The notes: a model not told the origin generated them from the sequence alone. A stretch of DNA of 64,000 nucleotides from Flavobacterium johnsoniae (GCF_001879205.1 NZ_MLFK01000007.1:434001-498000), one strand, 5' to 3'. Shown: positions 24,459 to 33,196, numbered from the stretch's first letter. Translations and numbers: made by a program.

Positions 24459-25316
24459 ATGAAAAGAATTCAGGTCGGATTTTTAGTTTCATATGATTAT
24501 GAATTGCTTAAAATTGCTATTCCTCAAATATATAAAGAATCTGACTCAATTTTTTTAGCAATTGATAAAGAAAGAAAAACCTGGAAGGGAGAATCTTTTA
24601 TTATAGAAGATGATTTTTTTCAATGGCTGAGGTCTATTGATGTCGATTCTAAAATAGAAATTCTGGAAGATAATTTTTATCATCCGGAACTGACAAGTAT
24701 GCAATGCGAAGTTCTCGAGCGAAAAATACTTGCAGAAAAGATGGGAATAGGCAATTGGCTGATTCAACTAGATGCAGATGAATATTTTCTTGATTTTAAA
24801 GGTTTTGTAAAATTCTTAAAATCTAAAAATCACTTTCTTGATAACCCTGAAAAAAATCAGGTTCAGATTTCTCCATGTCTTATAAATCTTTATAAAAGAG
24901 TTGATGAGGGAATGTTGTACGTTAAAAAGCCAACAAAAATTATGGTAGCGACAAACTTCCCTAGTTATAAAATTGGAAGACAAACCCGTAAGAGAATCAT
25001 TTATTTCAGAGGGCCAATATTACATGAATGCATCTCCAGAACAAAAGCAGAACTGGAAATGAAATTTAATAATTGGGGACATGACTGCGATATAAATAAA
25101 GAAGAGTTTTTGCATAAATGGGAAACAGTAAACGAGAGCAACTATAATAGTATGCGCAACTTTTTTTACATGGAACCCGAAAAATGGAGGAAACTTGCCT
25201 TTGTAAAAGGCTCAAGCTTTAATGAAATAAAAAATAATTTAGACTTTTTTAAAGTACTGCCATCCAGGTTTTACATTTGGAAAAAGAACTTAGGCCAATG
25301 GTTTAAACATTTATAA
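24459..25316 (+). CDS. putative glycosyltransferase (GT-A like)
   Basis: 285 residues. The start IQVGFLVSYDYELLKIAIPQ and the metal-site-like IQLDADEYFLDF (about residues 104-115) resemble GT2-type enzymes that handle a DAD motif. Overall it is more divergent than its neighbours and lacks the usual CNDGSxD stretch. The C-terminal half is rich in aromatic and basic residues. Its position inside the glycan locus supports a transferase. The exact family was not assigned. Confidence 0.6.
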   Translation: MKRIQVGFLVSYDYELLKIAIPQIYKESDSIFLAIDKERKTWKGESFIIEDDFFQWLRSIDVDSKIEILEDNFYHPELTSMQCEVLERKILAEKMGIGNWLIQLDADEYFLDFKGFVKFLKSKNHFLDNPEKNQVQISPCLINLYKRVDEGMLYVKKPTKIMVATNFPSYKIGRQTRKRIIYFRGPILHECISRTKAELEMKFNNWGHDCDINKEEFLHKWETVNESNYNSMRNFFYMEPEKWRKLAFVKGSSFNEIKNNLDFFKVLPSRFYIWKKNLGQWFKHL

Positions 25317-25319
25317 AAA

Positions 25320-25346
25320 AAAGAGATCTTATTTTAAGATCTCTTT
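25320..25346. terminator. bidirectional terminator hairpin between convergent genes
   Basis: A perfect 12-base stem, AAAGAGATCTTA (25320-25331) with its complement at 25335-25346, has a TTT loop, an A-run before and T-run after. It overlaps the last codons of the minus-strand GT4 gene. Confidence 0.8.
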
Positions 25347-26402
25347 GTAAACATTAAAATATTCCTGAGCAGCAATTTTCCAATCGAAACTTGCTGCTCG
25401 TTTCTTTAATAAGTTTTCTGTTTCAGTTTTGTTATTATCAAATTGTGACAATCCGTTAAAAAGAACTTCTTTCATATAATCCGGATCAAAATTGGTCCAA
25501 TAATTTGAAACATCACCACCAATTTCAGGCAGGGAAGTTTTATCGGATAAAAATACAGGTTTGCCAAAACTCATTGCTTCAATTGGCGGAAGTCCAAAAC
25601 CTTCGCGAATAGAAGGAAATAGAAATGCAGTACAGTTTTTCATATAAAACTGTTTTCCTTCATCAGAAACTTTTCCGGTTAAAAAAACCTGATTGCTTAA
25701 ACCATTGTCGTCAATTAGTTTTTTGATTTCTTCGCCATACTTTTTATTGTTGTTCCCGGAAATGATTAGGTTAAAATCTTTAATTCCTTTCATCATATTG
25801 ATAATCGAAGTGTAATTTTTTCTTTCAATAAAATCACCAATTGAATAGAAAAAAGGCTTATCTGCCGGAACAGCTGAAACAAAAGACGAAGTGTCTAAAA
25901 GTGTCGAAATTGGGTTTCCGTTATAAATAACATATTCGGGAACATTTGGCACATTAAAATGTTCGTGCGTATGTTTCTTGGCAAATTCTGAGATATAAGT
26001 AATTGCGGTAGATCTCTCCAGTTTCTTTTTAAAAAGCTTATGCAGTTTATGACTTTTGTCTGATGTAACTTCATCTACAAAATGGATGTCATGAACAGTA
26101 AGTAAATAGTTAGTATTGAAAAAAGGTTCAACCTTAATATTTTGATTTACAGAATGCCATAAGTCATATTTTTTTCGAATTCTAAACAACGGATGACGCG
26201 AAAGACTGCTGTATTTGTGGTATTTGAATTTATCGTTAAATTCTTCTTTTAGAAGTTCTGGTTTTGAACTGTTTAAAGTTAGTTCGTAACCATTAAAATC
26301 TAATGCGGCTAATCCTTTTATTAATTCATAATTAAAAGTTCCTAAACCTGTTGCTCTGTTATTAATATTATGTGTTTCGAGAAAAATACTTTTATGGGAC
26401 AT
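25329..26402 (-). CDS. glycosyltransferase family 4 (GT-B)
   Basis: 357 residues. The C-terminal GT-B signature FPSIREGFGLPPIEAMSFGK includes the E-x7-E retaining motif, and ISGNNNKKYG and TGKVSDE match the donor-binding region. The N-terminal Rossmann domain begins with FLETHNINNRATGLGTFNYE. A retaining mannosyl- or glucosyltransferase for a surface polysaccharide or LPS core is likely. Stands alone on its strand. Confidence 0.85.
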   Translation of the reverse strand: MSHKSIFLETHNINNRATGLGTFNYELIKGLAALDFNGYELTLNSSKPELLKEEFNDKFKYHKYSSLSRHPLFRIRKKYDLWHSVNQNIKVEPFFNTNYLLTVHDIHFVDEVTSDKSHKLHKLFKKKLERSTAITYISEFAKKHTHEHFNVPNVPEYVIYNGNPISTLLDTSSFVSAVPADKPFFYSIGDFIERKNYTSIINMMKGIKDFNLIISGNNNKKYGEEIKKLIDDNGLSNQVFLTGKVSDEGKQFYMKNCTAFLFPSIREGFGLPPIEAMSFGKPVFLSDKTSLPEIGGDVSNYWTNFDPDYMKEVLFNGLSQFDNNKTETENLLKKRAASFDWKIAAQEYFNVYKEILK

Positions 26403-26486
26403 TCCTTTCTTTTTTTACGAAAGTACAATAATAATTTGAAGTCTTAAATCGTATACGTATTTTTGTCCTCTTATAAAAAACTACTG

Positions 26487-27254
26487 ATGAATTTTAAAGT
26501 AAATCCTTCTTTCGAAAATAGTACTTCGTCAATTCTTGACAAAATCAAAACGTTTAACTCGTCGGGCGAACTTTTTGGAAATGGAGACCGCAATAAAATA
26601 AAATTGTTTGATTTAGATGGAAAAACCATCAATATTAAATCATTTAAAATTCCGAATATAGTGAATAAGATTGCTTATCGATATTTTCGAAAATCGAAAG
26701 CCAGACGCTCCTTTGAATATGCTACTATTTTATTAGAAAAAGGAATTGGAACGCCAGAACCCATAGCATTTCTTGAAAAATTTAATTTAATTGGCTTAAA
26801 AGACAGTTATTATGCCAGCGAACATCTGGTTACGGAATTAACTTATAGGGAATTGGTTGAAATTCCTGACTATCCGGAAAATGAAACTATTTTAAGACAG
26901 TTTACAAAATTCACTTTCGATCTTCATGAAAAAGGAGTAGAGTTCTTAGATCATTCACCTGGAAATACATTGATAAAAAAGAATGAAAACAATATATATA
27001 GTTTCTTCTTAGTCGATTTAAACCGAATGAATTTCCACGAAAATATGAATTTTGAGCAGCGTATGAATAACTTTAGCCGCTTAACGCCGAAAAAAGAAAT
27101 GATTGCTGTAATGAGTAATGAATATGCTAAATTTTATACAGCTAAAACAGAAATTGAAATATTTGAACAAATGTGGCAGGCAACGACTCATTTTCAGGAT
27201 GAATTTGCCAGAAAGAAAAGATTGAAAAAGAAACTGAAATTCTGGAAATCTTAA
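26487..27254 (+). CDS. lipopolysaccharide (Kdo/WaaP-like) kinase family protein
   Basis: 255 residues from the ATG at 26487; the upstream TTG start is weaker. Kinase-like layout: basic N-lobe stretch YFRKSKARRSFEYA, catalytic-loop-like GVEFLDHSPGNTLIK keeping the Asp and Asn but lacking the usual HRD histidine, and FFLVDLNRMNF in the DFG position. This matches the InaA/WaaP/KdkA-like group that phosphorylates Kdo or core sugars. It sits among LPS glycosyltransferases. It shares TTAA with the convergent gene's stop. Confidence 0.75.
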   Translation: MNFKVNPSFENSTSSILDKIKTFNSSGELFGNGDRNKIKLFDLDGKTINIKSFKIPNIVNKIAYRYFRKSKARRSFEYATILLEKGIGTPEPIAFLEKFNLIGLKDSYYASEHLVTELTYRELVEIPDYPENETILRQFTKFTFDLHEKGVEFLDHSPGNTLIKKNENNIYSFFLVDLNRMNFHENMNFEQRMNNFSRLTPKKEMIAVMSNEYAKFYTAKTEIEIFEQMWQATTHFQDEFARKKRLKKKLKFWKS

Positions 27255-28021
27255 TTTCCTGATTGTAGTTTTTTAAGTTCCTGAAAGCGTACAGCAACGC
27301 TCAAAGCATTTAAATAACAAATAATTATTCCTTTTTTTCCATCAAGAAAACCACCGCGAAAAAGATATTGATTTAAAAATTGATACGCCGGTCTTATATG
27401 GGTATGAAAAAGGGTTGGATTCGTGTTTTTTGCAAATTCTTCCTGAGCCTTTAAACGGCCGTAAAAAATCATTTTTTGCTTGTAATCGTTGTAATTAGAG
27501 TAGGAGTAATGAGTTAATTTGTTTTTTAGTTTTTTAATTTCTCCGTTTACAATTAATTTTTCGTGTACAATTTTATTGCAGTTGTAAACAGCATTTTCTT
27601 TTTTAAAAAGACGAATGATTTTATCAGTCTGCCAGCCGCTAAAACGTAATTTTTTATTTTCGAAAATAAAATTTCGATACATAAAATAGGCCGATGCGGT
27701 ATTTTCCTGATTAATGGTTTTGCTGATTTCTTTTTGAAGTTCAGGAGTTATTCTTTCATCTGCATCAATAAAAAGAATCCACGGATTTGTGGCTAAACCT
27801 ATAGTAAAATTGCGCTGAAGAGCAAAATTATCAAAAGTACGCTGTACAATTTTTACATTTTCGCAGGCAGAGGCGATTTCAAAAGTTTTATCAGTACTAA
27901 AAGAATCTACAATAATTATTTCATCGGCGAAAGCCAAGTTGTCGAGAACCGCTCTAATATTTGATTCCTCATTATAAGTAATCAATAAAGCCGATAAAAG
28001 CTGCCTTTGAGAAGAAATCAT
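27251..28021 (-). CDS. glycosyltransferase family 2, WaaE/KdtX-like
   Basis: 256 residues, the usual length for the WaaE group. Motifs are LSALLITYNEESNIRAVLDN, IIIVDSFSTDKT and WILFIDADERITPE. Members add glucose or a similar sugar to the inner LPS core. It overlaps the kinase-like gene by four bases at its 3' end and lies four bases downstream of the GT9 gene, with which it forms an operon. Confidence 0.85.
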   Translation of the reverse strand: MISSQRQLLSALLITYNEESNIRAVLDNLAFADEIIIVDSFSTDKTFEIASACENVKIVQRTFDNFALQRNFTIGLATNPWILFIDADERITPELQKEISKTINQENTASAYFMYRNFIFENKKLRFSGWQTDKIIRLFKKENAVYNCNKIVHEKLIVNGEIKKLKNKLTHYSYSNYNDYKQKMIFYGRLKAQEEFAKNTNPTLFHTHIRPAYQFLNQYLFRGGFLDGKKGIIICYLNALSVAVRFQELKKLQSGN

Positions 28022-28025
28022 TTTT

Positions 28026-29090
28026 TTAGCTGATATTTTTTTTCAGAAACGATGTTATTTGATCTTTAAAATATTCAGGTTTAAATTCCTGGTATAAAGT
28101 CAAAGCTTCTTTTTTAAGCATTTTTTCAGATTTGCCTTCAAATAAATCAGCTCGATAATCTTTTAAATGTACCGAAAGATGATGAATTCCGTCTTCAAAA
28201 GTGGCCCAGATTTTCTTTTCTATCCAAGGAGAAAAAATGATAAAAGAAGGTTTTTCTAATGCTTTAGCCATATTTATAGCGCCCCCATCGTTTCCAATAA
28301 TTAAATCACATTGATTCATAATGGCGATAAACGAACGCAAATCGTCTCCTAATAAGTCAAAATATATTTTTTCCTGAGTTGAAGGTTTGCAAGCGTTAAA
28401 AACCTTTTTTGCATCTTCTAATTGTTTTGGAAAATAATTAAACAAGATATTTACATCTGCATTATCTGCAACGTAATCCACAACTGCAGACATGAATTCT
28501 AATGGATATGTTTTTAGCTTTTCACTTCCTAAAAGACTGATCATTATTGTTTTTCGGTCTTTTTGAACTTTGTGTTTATCAAATAATGCTAAAGCGTCTT
28601 GGTTTTCTTTTTCAGAAACAAATAATTTCGGAATCGGATCGATCTTTATTTTTAAATCCAGAGGTTCTAGTAAAGAAAGTCTTCTTTCAATGGCTAAACC
28701 TAAATTGGTTTTAGGAAAAGGTTCAAAAGGAACATTATCTGTATAAAGAAAATTTCTGCCTGGTTTTTTATAAGAGATTTTTTGTTTGGCATTGCTTAAT
28801 AAAACTAAAATCCAGCTTTCAAGTTTTGAATAGGCATCAATTAATAAATCGTATTTTTCTTTTCGAATCTGAAGTCCCAGATTCAATAATTCTTTTTTAC
28901 TTTTTCGATGTTTTTCTTCAAACAAAATAATGTTATCAATATTTGAATTGCCTTCTAAAACCGGAGTTGTAGAAGCGTAAACCAAATAATCTATCTGGGC
29001 GTCGGGATAAGCAGTGCGAAGATTGTTGCAGATAATACTGCTTATTAAAACATCGCCGATCATTTTTTGTTGAATAACAAGTATCTTCAT
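28026..29090 (-). CDS. glycosyltransferase family 9 (heptosyltransferase-like)
   Basis: 354 residues. It starts ILVIQQKMIGDVLISSIICN and has the donor-site motif IGNDGGAINMAKAL near residue 275, both typical of GT9 (WaaC/WaaF/WaaQ). In Bacteroidota such enzymes build the LPS core, but the sugar need not be heptose. First gene of a two-gene unit with the WaaE-like GT2, and it closes the glycan locus. Confidence 0.85.
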   Translation of the reverse strand: MKILVIQQKMIGDVLISSIICNNLRTAYPDAQIDYLVYASTTPVLEGNSNIDNIILFEEKHRKSKKELLNLGLQIRKEKYDLLIDAYSKLESWILVLLSNAKQKISYKKPGRNFLYTDNVPFEPFPKTNLGLAIERRLSLLEPLDLKIKIDPIPKLFVSEKENQDALALFDKHKVQKDRKTIMISLLGSEKLKTYPLEFMSAVVDYVADNADVNILFNYFPKQLEDAKKVFNACKPSTQEKIYFDLLGDDLRSFIAIMNQCDLIIGNDGGAINMAKALEKPSFIIFSPWIEKKIWATFEDGIHHLSVHLKDYRADLFEGKSEKMLKKEALTLYQEFKPEYFKDQITSFLKKNIS

Positions 29091-29130
29091 GTAAAATCTT
29101 AATCTTTTAAGAAGTTACAAATTGAAGCAA

Positions 29131-29175
29131 AAAAAATCCAAATTCCAATTGATAAGATTGGAATTTGGATTTTTT
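29131..29175. terminator. terminator hairpin downstream of dapD
   Basis: Perfect arms AAAAAATCCAAATTCCAAT (29131-29149) and its complement (29157-29175), with a seven-base loop and flanking A/T runs. It stands 20 bases after the dapD stop and also separates it from the GT9 promoter region. Confidence 0.85.
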
Positions 29176-29195
29176 AATTTATTTCTCTTTAAATA

Positions 29196-30011
29196 TTACA
29201 CCGCAACGTCGTATTCACGAAGTGCGTTATTTAATGAAGTTTTTAAATCTGTAGATGGTTTACGAGTACCAATAATTAAAGCGCATGGAACCTGAAACTC
29301 TCCAGCAGCGAATTTTTTAGTATAACTTCCTGGAATTACAACAGAACGTGCAGGTACAAAACCTTTCATTTCAACAGGTTCGTCGCCAGTAACGTCGATA
29401 ATTTTTGTTGAAGCGGTCAAACAAACGTTAGCACCAAGAACAGCTTCTTTACCAACATGAACACCTTCTACAACGATACAACGAGAACCAATAAAGGCAC
29501 CATCTTCAATAATGACAGGAGCAGCTTGTAATGGCTCTAAAACACCACCAATACCAACACCACCGCTTAAGTGTACGTTTTTACCAATTTGTGCACAGCT
29601 TCCTACAGTTGCCCAAGTGTCAACCATAGTACCTTCGTCAACATAAGCACCAATATTTACATAACTAGGCATTAAAATAACACCGCTTGAAATATAAGCT
29701 CCATAACGTGCCACAGCATTTGGTACTACACGAATTCCTTTTTCAGCATAACCTCTTTTAAGTAACATTTTATCGTGATATTCAAAGATACCAGATTCCC
29801 ATGTTTCCATTTTTTGAATTGGGAAATACATTACAACAGCTTTCTTAACCCATTCGTTTACCTGCCATTTATCGCCAACTGGTTCAGCACAACGTAATTT
29901 TCCTGCGTCAACTAATTCGATAACTTCTCTAATAGCATCAGTTGTTGTTGTTTCTTGTAATAAAGCTCTGTTTTCCCAAGCTTGTTCAATTATAGTCTGT
30001 AAAGAATTCAT
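29196..30011 (-). CDS. dapD: 2,3,4,5-tetrahydropyridine-2,6-dicarboxylate N-succinyltransferase
   Basis: 271 residues, normal for DapD. The N-terminal helical domain is followed by the beta-helix with YGAYISSGVILMPSYVNIGA, TWATVGSCAQIGKNVHLSGG and GVGIGGVLEPLQ, all family hallmarks. It uses succinyl-CoA in the DAP/lysine pathway supplying peptidoglycan and lysine. Monocistronic, with a consensus promoter just upstream and a strong terminator. Confidence 0.95.
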   Translation of the reverse strand: MNSLQTIIEQAWENRALLQETTTTDAIREVIELVDAGKLRCAEPVGDKWQVNEWVKKAVVMYFPIQKMETWESGIFEYHDKMLLKRGYAEKGIRVVPNAVARYGAYISSGVILMPSYVNIGAYVDEGTMVDTWATVGSCAQIGKNVHLSGGVGIGGVLEPLQAAPVIIEDGAFIGSRCIVVEGVHVGKEAVLGANVCLTASTKIIDVTGDEPVEMKGFVPARSVVIPGSYTKKFAAGEFQVPCALIIGTRKPSTDLKTSLNNALREYDVAV

Positions 30012-30027
30012 AAGTTTTAATTTTTGG

Positions 30028-30056
30028 CAAAGATAGCTTATTTGTAGAAAAGCAAA
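30028..30056 (-). promoter_or_regulatory. dapD promoter (TTTG / TATCTTTG)
   Basis: Minus-strand -7 box TATCTTTG (30035-30028) with TTTG (30056-30053) 17 bases upstream as -33 element, 16 bases before the ATG at 30011. Confidence 0.6.
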
Positions 30057-30174
30057 AAAGTAAAACCTTTTTGAAAAAGTTATATTTATAACATTTTGTT
30101 GTTAATTTGATAAACTTCCTTTAGGTCTCTTAATTATAAAAACGTTTAAAAACCGCCACTATAAGTTTTTTTTA

Positions 30175-30227
30175 TGTCAAAATATGACAAATATCAGATT
30201 TTGAATTTTTTCTTCAATCTACTTTTG
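30175..30227 (+). promoter_or_regulatory. Fnr-type operator and promoter of the PAS gene
   Basis: ATGACAAATATCAg (30184-30197) has the core TGA-N6-TCA, nearly identical to the hemN site. Its centre is exactly 33 bases upstream of the centre of a perfect -7 box TACTTTTG (30220-30227), near -41 from the start. An overlapping second dyad TGTCA-N5-TGACA occupies 30175-30189, so the operator could bind in two registers. The ATG of the PAS gene is 69 bases below the -7 box. Confidence 0.7.
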
Positions 30228-30295
30228 TCGAATTAATTCTAAGTAACTAGAATTAAAAAATACCAATCCAAAACACATAATATAATCTACAAGAC

Positions 30296-30928
30296 ATGAA
30301 TCAAGAAAATCAACTTCGAACTCCAGTTACCGTTATAGACAAAGAAGTTACATGGGATAAAACACAAGTAATTATGAGTAAAACAAATGCTTTTGGTATT
30401 ATCGAATATGCCAACGAAGTTTTTGTTGATGTCTGCGGTTATGAAGATTATGAATTAATGGGGCAGCCGCATAATATCATTCGTCATCCGGATATGCCTA
30501 AAGTTATTTTTAAAGTGCTTTGGGAAAATCTGAAAAACGGGAAAAACTTTCACGCAATTGTAAAGAATTTAGCCAAATCCGGAAGATACTATTGGGTAAT
30601 CACAGACTTTGATATTGCCCGAGATGAAAACGGGGTTATTGTTAATTATTTTGGCAGAAGACAAGCTGTTCCGCACGAAGTTATTGCTATGCATATTGAA
30701 CCCCTGTATAAAAAACTCCTTCAAATTGAAGCGGCAAGCGGTGTTGAATTTAGCGAGAAATATTTAATTGGTTTCTTAGAAGAAAGAAAAAGATCGTATG
30801 TAGAATATATTAAAGAATTAATATACGAGCATGAAAAAGCTCAGGCTAAATTTGCTCACTATGAAGAAGCGCAAGATGGGGAAGAAGAAGAGCATAAGGG
30901 GTTTTTCAGCAGATTGTTTAATCGATAA
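30296..30928 (+). CDS. stand-alone Aer-type PAS domain protein
   Basis: 210 residues. The PAS domain (about 20-125) has GIIEYANEVFVDVCGY, HNIIRHPDMP and SGRYYWVITDF, the pattern of Aer/methyl-accepting PAS domains that bind FAD or heme to sense redox state. There is no membrane, HAMP, kinase, GGDEF or methyl-accepting domain. The C-terminal 80 residues are charged and helical, ending in a short basic-hydrophobic tail (GFFSRLFNR). The promoter shares the Fnr-type operator with cbb3 oxidase genes. A small redox adaptor of unknown output is my inference. Confidence 0.75.
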   Translation: MNQENQLRTPVTVIDKEVTWDKTQVIMSKTNAFGIIEYANEVFVDVCGYEDYELMGQPHNIIRHPDMPKVIFKVLWENLKNGKNFHAIVKNLAKSGRYYWVITDFDIARDENGVIVNYFGRRQAVPHEVIAMHIEPLYKKLLQIEAASGVEFSEKYLIGFLEERKRSYVEYIKELIYEHEKAQAKFAHYEEAQDGEEEEHKGFFSRLFNR

Positions 30929-30965
30929 ATGAGAATAATTTTTAGTTTTTAAATATTTAGGTTCG

Positions 30966-31005
30966 GGTCCGTTTTGAATTATTCAAGGCGGACCTTTTGG
31001 GGTTT
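30966..31005 (+). terminator. terminator after the PAS gene
   Basis: GGTCCG (30966-30971) pairs with CGGACC (30989-30994), further supported by TTGAA/TTCAA inside, followed by TTTT. Confidence 0.6.
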
Positions 31006-31054
31006 TAATTAGACTTAAATGTAAATTCTGCTTAAGTTTATGAATTTTCCTTTC

Positions 31055-31062
31055 TATCTTTG
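31055..31062 (+). promoter_or_regulatory. -7 promoter box TATCTTTG of ruvX
   Basis: TAnnTTTG match 14 bases before the ruvX ATG. No clear -33 element. Confidence 0.5.
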
Positions 31063-31076
31063 ATAAAAATTTCAAA

Positions 31077-31493
31077 ATGCCAAGAATTCTCTCCATAGAT
31101 TACGGACAAAAACGAACCGGAATTGCTGTTACCGATGAAATGCAGATTATAGCATCAGGCTTAACTACGATTCCAACGCATACATTAATTGATTTTCTAA
31201 AAGATTATTTTACGAAAGAAAAAGTAGAGGCAGTTTTAATTGGCGAGCCAAAACAAATGAACGGCCAGCCATCAGAAAGTGCATCTGTAATCAAAGGTTT
31301 TGTGACTCATTTTTCGAATATTTTTCCTGATATGAAAGTGATTCGGGTTGATGAACGATTTACTTCAAAAATGGCATTTCAAACCATAATCGACAGTGGG
31401 CTTAGCAAAAAACAGCGTCAGAATAAAGGACTAATCGATGAAATTTCGGCAACAATTATGCTTCAGGACTATCTTTCTTCTAAGCGTTTTTAA
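31077..31493 (+). CDS. ruvX: RuvX/YqgF-family RNase H-fold nuclease
   Basis: 138 residues, the family length. ILSIDYGQKRTGIAV carries the first catalytic Asp, IGEPKQMNG follows, and VIRVDERFTS and LIDEISATIML give the other acidic residues. The family is linked to Holliday-junction resolution and 16S rRNA 5'-end maturation. In many flavobacteria this gene is near def and mazG; here about 4.7 kb with mqo, a hydrolase and a FUSC gene separates them. Confidence 0.9.
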   Translation: MPRILSIDYGQKRTGIAVTDEMQIIASGLTTIPTHTLIDFLKDYFTKEKVEAVLIGEPKQMNGQPSESASVIKGFVTHFSNIFPDMKVIRVDERFTSKMAFQTIIDSGLSKKQRQNKGLIDEISATIMLQDYLSSKRF

Positions 31494-31587
31494 GTTTATT
31501 TCTTATTAATTTCTCTTTTTTAGAAAAAATTATAATTTCCTAACTTTTATCATGTAAAAATTAGTTTTTTTTTGCAATTGAAAAAAG

Positions 31588-31595
31588 TACCTTTG
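31588..31595 (+). promoter_or_regulatory. -7 promoter box TACCTTTG of mqo
   Basis: TAnnTTTG match 23 bases before the mqo ATG at 31619. A T-rich tract ending in TTTG lies just upstream, with shorter than usual spacing. Confidence 0.5.
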
Positions 31596-31618
31596 CACTT
31601 TAAAAACAAATTACTGTT

Positions 31619-33112
31619 ATGCCTGACAATACAATACGTTCCAATAGTGAAGTAGTGCTTATTGGAGCTGGAATTATGAGTGCAACTCTTGGATTAATTT
31701 TAAAAGAGCTGCAACCGGATTTAAAAATTGAAATTTACGAAAGATTAGATGTGGCAGCTGCCGAAAGCTCAGATGCCTGGAATAATGCAGGAACCGGACA
31801 CTCCGCATTTTGTGAATTAAATTATACTCCAGAAAAAGCTGATGGAAGTATTGATCCTAAAAAAGCAATCAGTATAGCAGAATCTTTTGAAATTTCACGC
31901 CAGTTTTGGTCATATTTAGTACAGCAAAAGAAAGTACCTTCTCCAGAAAATTTTATTAAAAGCGTTCCTCACATGAGCTTTGTCTGGGGAGATAAAAATG
32001 TAAAATACCTTAAAAAGAGATTCGAAGCTCTGCAACGTAATCCTATTTTTGCCGAAATGACATTCAGTACTGATTTTAATCAGTTAAAAGAATGGATGCC
32101 TCTTGTTATGGAAGGCAGAGAAGAAGGTGAAAAATTAGCAGCAACTCATATGGAGATTGGTACCGATGTTAATTTTGGAGCACTAACCAGAAGTATGTTT
32201 AACTATCTTGAAAAATTAGACGGTGTTACTTTATACTTTAATCACGAGGTTAAAAAATTAAGACAGCGCGAGGATAAATCATGGAGAATTAAAATTACAG
32301 ATTTATCTACAGGTCAAAAAAGAAAAGCATATACCAAGTTTGTATTTATTGGAGCAGGAGGTGGTTCTCTGCCATTGCTGGAAAAAGCAGATGTTCCGGA
32401 AGGACATGGTTACGGCGGTTTCCCTGTTAGCGGACAATGGTTAAAATGTACAAATCCGGAAGTTATTGCAAAACATCAGGCAAAAGTTTACGGAAAAGCC
32501 AGCGTTGGTGCACCGCCAATGTCGGTTCCGCATATTGATACACGTGTAATTGACGGGGAAAAAGCACTTCTGTTTGGCCCTTTTGCCGGATTCTCTACGC
32601 GTTTCTTGAAAAACGGATCTTATCTGGATTTACCATTATCGATAAAAGCGAATAATTTAATCCCAATGCTTTCTGCGGGATTCCATAATATTCCATTAAC
32701 AAAATACTTAATAGAGCAGGTTCGCCAGTCTCCAAAAGACAGAATGGCCGCACTTCGTGAATATTTACCAAGTGCCCGATCTAAAGACTGGAAGTTAGAA
32801 AAAGCAGGCCAGCGTGTTCAGGTTATTAAAAAAGGTGAAAATGGAGGCGGAGTTCTTGAATTTGGTACAGAAGTAATCAATACACATGACGGAACCTTAG
32901 CTGTTTTATTAGGAGCTTCTCCTGGTGCTTCGACTGCTGTGGCTATTATGGTGGATTTAATAAGCAGATGTTTTACAAACCAGATTAAAACACCGGAATG
33001 GGAAAATAAAATGAAAGAAATGATTCCTTCTTATGGTAAAACTCTGAATGATAAACCAGAGCTTTTAGCTGAAATGAGAAAACATACGGCTGAAGTTTTA
33101 AAAATTAAATAA
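31619..33112 (+). CDS. mqo: malate:quinone oxidoreductase
   Basis: 497 residues, standard for Mqo. The FAD-binding start is VVLIGAGIMSATLGLIL, followed by SSDAWNNAGTGHSAFCELNYTP, characteristic of the family. The C-terminal part has LLGASPGASTA. It oxidises malate to oxaloacetate at the inner membrane and passes electrons to menaquinone, replacing soluble malate dehydrogenase in the TCA cycle. Own promoter and own terminator. Confidence 0.95.
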   Translation: MPDNTIRSNSEVVLIGAGIMSATLGLILKELQPDLKIEIYERLDVAAAESSDAWNNAGTGHSAFCELNYTPEKADGSIDPKKAISIAESFEISRQFWSYLVQQKKVPSPENFIKSVPHMSFVWGDKNVKYLKKRFEALQRNPIFAEMTFSTDFNQLKEWMPLVMEGREEGEKLAATHMEIGTDVNFGALTRSMFNYLEKLDGVTLYFNHEVKKLRQREDKSWRIKITDLSTGQKRKAYTKFVFIGAGGGSLPLLEKADVPEGHGYGGFPVSGQWLKCTNPEVIAKHQAKVYGKASVGAPPMSVPHIDTRVIDGEKALLFGPFAGFSTRFLKNGSYLDLPLSIKANNLIPMLSAGFHNIPLTKYLIEQVRQSPKDRMAALREYLPSARSKDWKLEKAGQRVQVIKKGENGGGVLEFGTEVINTHDGTLAVLLGASPGASTAVAIMVDLISRCFTNQIKTPEWENKMKEMIPSYGKTLNDKPELLAEMRKHTAEVLKIK

Positions 33113-33140
33113 TTAAAATTTCGGATGTCAATAAAAGAAC

Positions 33141-33176
33141 AAAGGACTTAGTTTGTAAATAACTAGGTCCTTTTTT
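33141..33176 (+). terminator. mqo terminator
   Basis: AAAGGACTTAGTT (33141-33153) pairs with AACTAGGTCCTTT (about 33161-33173) except one position, followed by a T run. Confidence 0.8.
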
Positions 33177-33196
33177 AATTTTAATCAAAAAAATAT

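Noticed and set aside
16197..29090. Polyketide or other complete biosynthetic gene cluster
   Set aside because: No modular synthase, thioesterase or exporter; surrounding genes are surface-glycan transferases.
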